Positions 1-5,393 of a stretch of 5,393 nt of DNA are shown piece by piece (position 1 is the stretch's first letter; each line of letters begins with the position of its first letter). The position numbers were made by a program, and so were the translations under genes. The DNA comes from an uncultured Clostridia bacterium (GTDB lineage: Bacteria; Bacillota; Clostridia; Christensenellales; Aristaeellaceae): the NCBI GenBank assembly GCA_934615145.1, contig CAKTTM010000139.1:1-5393 (forward strand). Direction: 5' to 3'. The notes beneath the pieces were generated by a model. That model was not told the origin of the DNA. It did no database searches and worked only from the letters and a program-made list of their open reading frames with translations.

Positions 1-1704
1 GCCGGACTCGATATGGCGGCGGAGGACGGCAAGGCCAGGCAGAAGTGGCTCAATGCCTATACGCGCGGGGGAAGGCTGTGCCTGAGCCACATGCATGGCT
101 TTGAGGATATTGGCGGCAAGGATGGCATCCGGCAGGACTATCCCTTCGTGCTGCGCCTGTATTCAGGCGATGGCTGGGAACCGGCGGCCGATCTATACAG
201 GGCATTCGCCCATCAGCAGCCCTGGTGCGCCAGGGGGCCGGCGCATGCCAGGCGCAAGGCGGATGACTGGCTGCATGAGGAGGTCGGCTACACCACCTTT
301 GGCATCAATGCAGGCCACGACCGAAGCAAATGGCTCAAGCGTTTCCGCGAGGACATCGGCACACCCGGCTTTCATGTGCTGGGGCCGGACTGGACGAACC
401 AGCCGCAGACCTTTGGCATGGGCATTCCAGGCGGCATGCGCGACTGGCTGCCCACCCGCTTTGACAGGCAGACGTTGCAGGCTATTAGTGACAATGGCGA
501 CCGCTTCGCGCCATTTGAGTTTGACTTTCTGGTGGCGCTCAATCAGAGTGACCAGCAGCGGCTGAAGGACAATCTGCAGGCCTTTCCCAGCCCTACCTAC
601 AGCCATGATGGCTATCGCTTCAATATGCTTTGCCCGGCCCAGCCCTTTACGCAGGCCTTCCACCGCGAGCGGGATGAGCAGGTGCAGCGCGAGAGCGGCT
701 GTGACGCCATGTATTACGACATATCGGCCAACAACCTGATCAAAGTCTGCACCCGGGAGGATCACTTGCACAGCCCCGGCGGCGGCCACCAGATCAGTGA
801 GGGCTATCAGGCCTGCTACCAGCAGACCAAGGCAGCCATGTCTGCCAACGCTGGCAGGGAGATACCGCTGGGCACAGAGCTGATCAATGAGAGCTTCTTG
901 GCCGAACTGGACTATTATCAGGCCCGTGCCTGGGCGCAGCCGGCGACGGACTTTGAGTCCTGGCCCTTCCGCAAGCAGATGCGCAGCGGCCAGTTCCGCA
1001 TGATACCGCTGTTTGATCATGTCTACCACGAGTACGGATTGGTGCGCATGGATGGCTGGGGCAAGCTGGTGCAGGAGATAGGCGACCTGTATTACTACAA
1101 TGTGGCCAGGGCCTATCTCTGGGGCGGGCTGTATGAGCTCAACTACGAGTACAGCCCCATGGAGGCACTGGACGGTCAGGAAAACGCGGCACAGGAGCAT
1201 TACTTCCACTTTGAGCCGCAGGGCTATGCCTATGACAAAGACAGGGCCGCCTATCTGGGCTATTATGCCAAGGCACGCCTGGGCGACGCCAAACCCTTCT
1301 GGTCCTACGGACGCCTGCTGGCCCGGCCGCGGCTGCAGGTGCCTGAGATCAGCTACAGCTGGTTTCACTACAACCATGACAAGCACAGCCCTGCCCACCA
1401 CGCAGGCGGTGACTATCCGGCGCCGGCCGTGCTCACCAGCCTGTTTTCGGATGAGCAGGGCAGACTGGCCTGCTTTATGGCCAACAGTGATCAAGTCAGC
1501 CACAGCATCGCTGTCAGGCTGCAGGACATCAAACCCGGGCTGGAGAGCGCTCCGGCCGTACTCTATCGCTTTGACAAGCATGGCAAGGCGATACTTGAAA
1601 AGGACTTTGGCATGCAGGCGGGGGATCTGGGTATGATTTCTCTGGATGCTCACGCGCTGTATATGCTTAAGATCAACACAAAAGAAAGGGGAACCCTATC
1701 GTGA
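1..1704 (+). CDS. DUF6259-type putative glycoside hydrolase, 5'-truncated
   Basis: The frame is open from base 1. The first ATG (13) has no ribosome binding site in the bases before it, so the true start lies upstream. From that ATG there are 563 residues (numbering used here). The features match my memory of DUF6259 proteins, uncharacterised enzymes thought to be sugar hydrolases. Residues ~1-75 look like the end of an N-terminal beta domain (DYPFVLRLYSGDGW). Residues ~90-430 look like a barrel-type catalytic core, with MYYDIS (D236), CTREDHLHSPGGGH (246-259), GTELINE (E289, E293), IPLFDHVYHEYG (331-342) and RMDGWGKL (345-352). Residues ~465-555 look like a C-terminal beta domain. D236 and E289 are plausible catalytic acids, by inference only. 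Seven cysteines (23, 72, 207, 230, 246, 268, 487) suit a cytoplasmic protein, but the N-terminus is missing, so a signal peptide cannot be excluded. Ten arginines use AGG, unlike the next gene. Glycosidase role likely; substrate unknown. Confidence 0.75.
   Translation, partial: AGLDMAAEDGKARQKWLNAYTRGGRLCLSHMHGFEDIGGKDGIRQDYPFVLRLYSGDGWEPAADLYRAFAHQQPWCARGPAHARRKADDWLHEEVGYTTFGINAGHDRSKWLKRFREDIGTPGFHVLGPDWTNQPQTFGMGIPGGMRDWLPTRFDRQTLQAISDNGDRFAPFEFDFLVALNQSDQQRLKDNLQAFPSPTYSHDGYRFNMLCPAQPFTQAFHRERDEQVQRESGCDAMYYDISANNLIKVCTREDHLHSPGGGHQISEGYQACYQQTKAAMSANAGREIPLGTELINESFLAELDYYQARAWAQPATDFESWPFRKQMRSGQFRMIPLFDHVYHEYGLVRMDGWGKLVQEIGDLYYYNVARAYLWGGLYELNYEYSPMEALDGQENAAQEHYFHFEPQGYAYDKDRAAYLGYYAKARLGDAKPFWSYGRLLARPRLQVPEISYSWFHYNHDKHSPAHHAGGDYPAPAVLTSLFSDEQGRLACFMANSDQVSHSIAVRLQDIKPGLESAPAVLYRFDKHGKAILEKDFGMQAGDLGMISLDAHALYMLKINTKERGTLS
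1685..1703 (+). promoter_or_regulatory. RBS and overlapping GTG start of the SBP gene
   Basis: AAAGGGG (1685-1691) lies 9 bases before the GTG at 1701, inside the last codons of the upstream gene. The GTG shares bases with the upstream TGA (1702-1704), forming a GTGA overlap. This supports the GTG start and suggests translational coupling. Translation from here gives a clean signal peptide, which is independent support for the start. Confidence 0.7.
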
Positions 1705-2981
1705 AACGCATCATTGGATTGCTCCTGGTTGTCGCCATGTTCGTCACCCTGATGCCCGCTGCCCTGGCGGTGGAAGGCAAGACCGAGGTCGTGCTCTGGA
1801 ACCAGATCTTCGAGGACTGGAACAATGAGTGGGCCGAAAAGCAGGTGGAGGCCTTCAATGCCGACCCCAACCAGAAGTACATCATCAAGCAGGAGTTTGT
1901 TGATGGCGCTGCCTGGGAGGAGAAGGTGGCCGCTGCCCGCGCCGCCGGCGTCATGCCCGACATGTTTGTCACCAACTACTCAAACCTGGTATGGAACGCC
2001 GTGGATGGCTACATACAGCCCCTGGACGACCTAATCCCGGCCGAGGCCTGGGATGACCTTCACGAGAATGTCAACGAGATGGTCACCATCAATGGCAAGC
2101 ACTATGCTTATCCGCAGCTGGTGGAGCCCGCCGTTGTCATGTACTACCGTAAGGACCTGCTGGCCGAGAAGGGCCTGGAAGTGCCCAAGACCTGGGATGA
2201 GTTCACCGAGGCTGCCAAGCAGCTGACCACCGACGACATGTACGGCGCCACCATGACCTATGAGTGGAGCATGTGGGGCTGGGAGTTCACCGCCGGCGGG
2301 CACTGGCCCATCGCCGACGACTGGGGCAGCGCCAACAACCAGGATCAGGGCTATGTTGACCTGCTGGGCTTCATCGGCAACCTGTATGAGAACGAGTATG
2401 TGCCGCTGCAGCCCCTGGAGGGCTATAACGGCTCCGTCCGCCTGGTCGCCGATGAGAGCGTCGCCATGACCTTCTCGGGCAGCTGGGGCATCGCCGCCAT
2501 CATGAACGACTATCCCGAGATGGCCGAGAAGATCGGCGTTGCTGCCGCGCCCACCAAGGACGGCTCACCCTTTAAGACCACCGTTGGCGGCTGGACTTAT
2601 GTCATCGACGCCAAGGCCAAGAACCCCGAAGGCGCCGCGGCCTACATCACCTGGCTGCTGGGCAGCGATCCGGCCCGCGCCGCCAGCTTCTTTGAGGCTG
2701 CCAACTTCTCCAAGTATTCCCCCCGCAAGTCGGTGGATGAGTACCTGGCCACCCAGACGGCCGCCAAGGACGACGAGTGGACGCAGACCATCGCCCGCGA
2801 CATCATTCCCTATGCCATTGCCGAGCCCATCTACGCCTGGGATGTCAGCGCCCAGATGCTGACCGCCATTGGCGAGGTTGTCACCGCGGGGCTGAGCCCC
2901 GAGGAGGCGCTGCAGAACGCGGCGGACCAGATCAACCAGTACATTGAGAACAACGACTACGCCGCAAAGAAACCCAACTAA
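1701..2981 (+). CDS. ABC sugar transporter, extracellular substrate-binding protein (family 1)
   Basis: A 426-residue protein, the usual length for CUT1 solute-binding proteins of the MalE/UgpB type. It captures a sugar or oligosaccharide outside the membrane and delivers it to the two permeases downstream. Residues 1-23 form a signal peptide (MKR, then a hydrophobic core, then MPAALA) with a likely signal peptidase I cut after A23. There is no lipobox cysteine and no cysteine anywhere. The mature protein opens with TEVVLWNQ (28-35), the typical first beta strand. Family-like segments include PDMFVTNYSN (86-95), GKHYAYPQ (132-139), VVMYYRKDLL (145-154), PKTWDEF (162-168), VAMTFSGSWG (254-263) and VGGWTYVI (295-302). 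Tryptophans at 189, 192, 194, 202 and 298 could stack on sugar rings (inference). All seven arginines use CGC or CGT, and codon use is strongly biased to C/G-ending codons, suggesting high expression. The exact ligand cannot be read from the sequence. Confidence 0.92.
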   Translation: MKRIIGLLLVVAMFVTLMPAALAVEGKTEVVLWNQIFEDWNNEWAEKQVEAFNADPNQKYIIKQEFVDGAAWEEKVAAARAAGVMPDMFVTNYSNLVWNAVDGYIQPLDDLIPAEAWDDLHENVNEMVTINGKHYAYPQLVEPAVVMYYRKDLLAEKGLEVPKTWDEFTEAAKQLTTDDMYGATMTYEWSMWGWEFTAGGHWPIADDWGSANNQDQGYVDLLGFIGNLYENEYVPLQPLEGYNGSVRLVADESVAMTFSGSWGIAAIMNDYPEMAEKIGVAAAPTKDGSPFKTTVGGWTYVIDAKAKNPEGAAAYITWLLGSDPARAASFFEAANFSKYSPRKSVDEYLATQTAAKDDEWTQTIARDIIPYAIAEPIYAWDVSAQMLTAIGEVVTAGLSPEEALQNAADQINQYIENNDYAAKKPN

Positions 2982-2992
2982 GCATTGACCCG

Positions 2993-3027
2993 CCAGTTGG
3001 CCGGAGGCCCTGCCTCCGGCCAACTGG
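2993..3027 (+). promoter_or_regulatory. Intercistronic GC-rich stem-loop between SBP and permease genes
   Basis: CCAGTTGGCCGGAGG (2993-3007) is the exact reverse complement of CCTCCGGCCAACTGG (3013-3027). The two arms make a perfect 15-bp stem around a 5-base loop (CCCTG), or 16 bp with a 3-base loop if C3008 pairs with G3012. The next bases (ATATAGCCTGACAG) contain no T-tract, so it is not a classic intrinsic terminator. The position, just after the SBP stop and before the permeases, is where known ABC sugar operons (for example malE-malF) carry structures that protect the 3' end of the SBP message or partly reduce downstream transcription. That role here is inference. Confidence 0.8.
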
Positions 3028-3045
3028 ATATAGCCTGACAGAAAC

Positions 3046-3066
3046 GAGGCGGTAGGATTGAGTGTG
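3046..3066 (+). promoter_or_regulatory. RBS region with two candidate starts (TTG or GTG) for permease 1
   Basis: GAGGCGG (3046-3052) and TAGG (3053-3056) precede two in-frame non-ATG starts, TTG at 3058 and GTG at 3064. GAGG is 8 bases from the TTG, while TAGG is 7 bases from the GTG. The choice changes only two N-terminal residues. TTG pairs with the stronger Shine-Dalgarno match, but GTG is the commoner start codon, so either could be used. The next ATG in frame is at residue 13 and is less well placed. Confidence 0.5.
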
Positions 3067-3963
3067 AAAAAGTACCAGAGCCCAACACATCGAATGGATC
3101 TGCGGACAGGTTACATGATGGTGATCCCATCGCTCATCGCTCTGATCGTGTTCGTGTATATCCCCCTGTTCATGGCGCTGCAGAAGAGCCTGACCAGCTG
3201 GAACTTCTACAGCGACAGCGACTTTGTTGGCCTTCGCAATTTCGAGATGGTGCTCCAGAACCAGCTCTTTAGAAAATCGATCGAGAACATACTGTACTTT
3301 GTGCTGATGATCATCCCGGCACAGATGATACTGACCTTCCTGTTTGCCCACGCATTGCGGGGGATGAGTGAAAGGCTCAGCGCCTTTGCCAAGACAGCGG
3401 TCTATGTGCCCACGGTCATCTCAGGCATTGTGGCCTCGGTCATCTTCCTGTTCATCTTCAACTATCAAGGCGGTATCATCAACTTCCTGGCCCGCCAGAT
3501 GGGCATGAAGCGCATCGCCTTCTTCAATGATCCCTGGCTGGCGAGGGGCATTATTGCCGTCACCAGCATGTGGATGGGCTTTGGCAGCCTGTCGCTGATC
3601 ATGTACGCGGGGCTGATGAATATCCCCAAGACCTATTACGAGGCGGCCGAGGTGGACGGTGCCAACACGGCGCAAAAGTTCCTGCGCATCACCATCCCCT
3701 CGATGAAGAATGTCTTCATCCTGGTGGCCATCAACCTGACCACAGGTACGCTGCAGATGTTCGACCTGCCCTTCCTGATGACAGGCGGCAACCCGGTCAA
3801 CAACACGCTGACGCCCATGATGTATATCTACAATAATTTCAAGTCCGCGGACTATTCGATGGGCTATACAGTGGCGGCAGCGCTGCTGATGATGATCGTG
3901 ATTGGCTCCCTGTCAAGCTTTGTCTTCAGGCTGATCAGATCAGAAAAGTCTCAGGACGAGTGA
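3058..3963 (+). CDS. Sugar ABC transporter permease, MalF/UgpA type
   Basis: A 301-residue inner-membrane protein, one half of the CUT1 import channel, expected to pair with the permease encoded next. About six hydrophobic segments are visible, at roughly residues 18-40, 77-105, 112-135, 163-188, 219-235 and 272-293. The cytoplasmic EAA loop that contacts the ATPase is clear: YYEAAEVDGA (193-202, with E195, A196, A197 and G201) followed by FLRITIPSMKN (208-218, with P214). The segment FDLPFLMTGGNP (235-246) is also typical of the family. The start is TTG 3058 or GTG 3064; no good ATG start exists. It follows the SBP gene after a 76-base gap with a stem-loop and precedes the second permease by 13 bases, so it is probably in the same operon and made at a lower level than the SBP. 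No ATPase gene is seen in the window. Confidence 0.93.
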   Translation: MSVKKYQSPTHRMDLRTGYMMVIPSLIALIVFVYIPLFMALQKSLTSWNFYSDSDFVGLRNFEMVLQNQLFRKSIENILYFVLMIIPAQMILTFLFAHALRGMSERLSAFAKTAVYVPTVISGIVASVIFLFIFNYQGGIINFLARQMGMKRIAFFNDPWLARGIIAVTSMWMGFGSLSLIMYAGLMNIPKTYYEAAEVDGANTAQKFLRITIPSMKNVFILVAINLTTGTLQMFDLPFLMTGGNPVNNTLTPMMYIYNNFKSADYSMGYTVAAALLMMIVIGSLSSFVFRLIRSEKSQDE

Positions 3964-3976
3964 GGGGGGAGCAGAG
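3963..3976 (+). promoter_or_regulatory. Purine-rich RBS of permease 2
   Basis: A purine-rich stretch (AGGGGGGAG, 3963-3971) begins within the stop codon of permease 1 and lies 5 bases before the ATG at 3977 (8 bases if only AGGGGG is counted). It fixes the ATG as the start and places the two permease genes in direct succession, suiting balanced production of the two subunits. Confidence 0.65.
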
Positions 3977-4816
3977 ATGACCACCAAAGCCAGGCACAGA
4001 ACATCAACCATCATTTTCACCATCATCGCGCTGCTGGTCGCCGCCTTCTCGCTCTTTCCGCTGGTCTGGATGATCCTCAGCTCCTTCAAGGAGGCCAAAG
4101 AGGTGCTCAAGGCCAACCCGCTGAGGTTCTTCCCCTCAGTCTGGGTGACGGACAGCTATACCAAGCTCTTTGAGGATACCACCTATCCCTTCATGCAGGC
4201 CATGGGCTCCACTGCCTTTGTGGCGATAACCGCGGCGCTGCTGTCGGTCTCCATCAACTCGGCCGCCGGCTATGCCTACGCGCGGCTTAACTTCAGCGGC
4301 AAGACGCTGCTGTGGCGGATCACCATCTTTACCATGTATATCCCGGGCATCACCATCCTGGTCACCTCCTTTGTGGTGGTCAATACCCTGGGCATGCTGG
4401 ACAGCTACTGGGTGCTGATCTTCCCGGGACTAGCGAGCGCCTATTCCATCTTCTTTTTCCGGCAGTTCTTCCTCAACATGCCGATGGCGACAGAGGAGGC
4501 GGCGCTGATCGACGGTGCCAGCCGCATCCGCATCTTCTTGAGCATCTTTATCCCAAACGCCAAGTCGCCCTATGTCATCATGGGTACAGGCGCCTTCCTG
4601 GGCTACTGGAACAGCTTCCTCTGGCCCGCGATGACGGTGACCAATACCAAGTACCTGCAGGTGATGCAGGTGATCCGCTCCTACAACAACATGTACGCCA
4701 ATAACTATGGCGTGGTGCTGGCGGGCTCCGCCCTGGCGGCGCTGCCGCCCATCATTGTCTTCCTGATCTTCCAGCGGCATATCGTCAGGGGCCTGATGAT
4801 TTCAGGCATCAAGTGA
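3977..4816 (+). CDS. Sugar ABC transporter permease, MalG/UgpE type
   Basis: A 279-residue membrane protein, the second half of the CUT1 channel and of usual family length. The N-terminus is a short basic tail followed by a membrane segment (~11-33) ending in FPLVWMILSSFK (27-38), a hallmark of MalG-like subunits. Other hydrophobic segments lie near 73-97, 111-135, 142-162, 197-217 and 245-265. The EAA loop reads ATEEAALIDGAS (171-182, with E174, A175, A176 and G180), followed by FLSIFIPNAKSP (187-198, with P193). GYWNSFLWP (209-217) and the end RHIVRGLMISGIK are also characteristic. With the preceding permease it should form the heterodimeric pore for the sugar delivered by the SBP. The nucleotide-binding subunit is not present here and is probably encoded elsewhere or shared. 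The DUF4185 gene begins 11 bases after the stop codon (29 if the later ATG is used). Confidence 0.94.
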   Translation: MTTKARHRTSTIIFTIIALLVAAFSLFPLVWMILSSFKEAKEVLKANPLRFFPSVWVTDSYTKLFEDTTYPFMQAMGSTAFVAITAALLSVSINSAAGYAYARLNFSGKTLLWRITIFTMYIPGITILVTSFVVVNTLGMLDSYWVLIFPGLASAYSIFFFRQFFLNMPMATEEAALIDGASRIRIFLSIFIPNAKSPYVIMGTGAFLGYWNSFLWPAMTVTNTKYLQVMQVIRSYNNMYANNYGVVLAGSALAALPPIIVFLIFQRHIVRGLMISGIK

Positions 4817-4848
4817 GGCCGCGCACCATGAAGGGAAATACGCAGATG
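4813..4848 (+). promoter_or_regulatory. Two candidate RBS/start pairs for the DUF4185 gene
   Basis: GTGAGG (4813-4818), overlapping the permease stop, lies 9 bases before ATG 4828. AAGGGA (4831-4836), which is inside the frame opened by that ATG, lies 9 bases before a second in-frame ATG at 4846. The later start gives the more compact signal peptide (MTKLLILLLML...), while the earlier one adds six residues (MKGNTQ). Sequence alone does not settle it. Confidence 0.5.
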
Positions 4849-5393
4849 ACCAAGTTGCTGATACTGCTGCTGATGCTAAGCCTCCTGCTGCCTGCCGGCG
4901 CCGTGGCGCAGAGCGAGGAGCTGGCTGCACTGCTCGCCCTGCCCAACAAGCAGGAGGCCCTGCACGACCTGAGCACACTGACGGTGGAAAAGGTCACCCA
5001 GATCACCGGCGAGGACACTGCCAACCAGACCCAGTCCCGCTTTGGCGTCTGGGGGACGGACCTGGGCAGCTTTGCCAAGCTGGACGGCAAGTACTACATG
5101 TTTGGTGGCGACTCTTTCGGCGATGAGAAAAACGCCCACTGGCGTAGCAATGTGCTGTTCATCATCGAGGATGATGATCCCTCCGATGGCCTGACCATCA
5201 CCGGCGCGGTGACCGATAGGCAGGGCAGGGCCAAAGAGCTGCTGGGCAGCCTGAAGGTGGACAATGTGGAGATGACGGTCATCCCCACCAATCTGTTTGC
5301 CGCCAATGGCAAGCTGTACTGCATCTACATGAGCGTGTCGCACTGGGGCCCGCCCGGCCGCTGGGACGCGCGCTACAGCGGCCTGGCCGTCAG
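4828..5393 (+). CDS. Secreted DUF4185 protein, putative endo-D-arabinanase (GH183-like), 3'-truncated
   Basis: The frame is open from ATG 4828 to the window edge (188 residues seen, no stop). Residues 7-27 form a signal peptide (MTK, a leucine-rich core, then LPAGAVAQ), probably cut after A27, so the protein is exported. After a short linker (28-70) come segments matching my memory of DUF4185: GTDLG (76-80), KYYMFGGDSFGD (88-99), HWRSNVLF (104-111), DPSDGL (117-122), AKELL (135-139), IPTN (152-155), YMSV (167-170), HWGPPGRW (172-179) and YSGLA (183-187). DUF4185 includes the GH183 endo-D-arabinanases, which cut D-arabinan of the mycobacterial wall and have a beta-propeller fold. D78 and D95 lie in conserved-looking motifs and are candidate active-site acids (inference). 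The family is broad, so the substrate is unproved. It follows the transporter genes, suggesting that it makes the oligosaccharides they import. The C-terminal part lies outside the window. Confidence 0.8.
   Translation, partial: MKGNTQMTKLLILLLMLSLLLPAGAVAQSEELAALLALPNKQEALHDLSTLTVEKVTQITGEDTANQTQSRFGVWGTDLGSFAKLDGKYYMFGGDSFGDEKNAHWRSNVLFIIEDDDPSDGLTITGAVTDRQGRAKELLGSLKVDNVEMTVIPTNLFAANGKLYCIYMSVSHWGPPGRWDARYSGLAV

Noticed and set aside
193..1653. Long open frame (486 codons) on the minus strand, opposite the DUF6259 gene
   Set aside because: It lies wholly within a convincing plus-strand gene, shows no recognisable domain, and is explained by GC-rich codon bias keeping the opposite frame open.
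2887..2901. Short hairpin CGGGGC-TGA-GCCCCG
   Set aside because: It is a 6-bp stem inside the SBP coding sequence with no T-tract. Such short palindromes are expected by chance in GC-rich coding DNA.
2993..3027. Calling the intercistronic stem-loop a rho-independent terminator
   Set aside because: No run of T follows the stem, and the permease genes directly downstream have no recognised promoter of their own, so full termination is unlikely.
2982..3057. A separate promoter for the permease genes in the gap
   Set aside because: No convincing -35/-10 pair was seen. The gap is largely taken up by the stem-loop and the RBS.
4876..5343. Minus-strand open frame of 155 codons near the right edge
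   Set aside because: It lies opposite the DUF4185 gene, whose plus-strand frame has a signal peptide and family motifs. The minus-strand protein has no recognisable features.

Overview
The window is a tightly packed, single-strand (+) carbohydrate-utilisation operon from a moderately GC-rich bacterium. Both ends are cut by the window: gene 1 lacks its 5' end and gene 5 lacks its 3' end. Two features suggest an anaerobic Bacillota (uncultured, Clostridia-like) lineage or a Chloroflexota-like one. The operon has a CUT1-type sugar ABC importer with no ATPase beside it, and a binding protein with a short MK-R leader. This placement is inference only, because no taxonomic marker is present.

Layout: (1) 1-1704, a DUF6259-type putative glycoside hydrolase, 5'-truncated. 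(2) 1701-2981, an extracellular sugar-binding protein (SBP) whose GTG start overlaps the stop of gene 1 by 4 bases. (3) 2982-3057, an intercistronic gap with a perfect 15-bp GC-rich stem-loop and no T-tract. (4) 3058-3963, a MalF/UgpA-type permease. (5) 3977-4816, a MalG/UgpE-type permease. (6) 4828-5393, the N-terminal ~188 residues of a secreted DUF4185 protein. That family includes the GH183 endo-D-arabinanases. The reading frame of gene 6 stays open to the window edge.

How the parts may work together (inference): the exported DUF4185 enzyme would cut a polysaccharide outside the cell. The SBP and the two permeases would import the oligosaccharides, powered by an ATPase encoded elsewhere (MsmX-like sharing is common in Gram-positive CUT1 systems). 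The DUF6259 enzyme has seven cysteines in the visible part and may act in the cytoplasm on the imported products. Because DUF4185/GH183 is linked to D-arabinan breakdown, the locus is a candidate D-arabinan (mycobacterial arabinogalactan/lipoarabinomannan-type) or related furanoside-glycan utilisation cluster. The substrate is not proved by this sequence.

No rRNA, tRNA, CRISPR array, mobile element or promoter was recognised. Transcription presumably starts upstream of the window.
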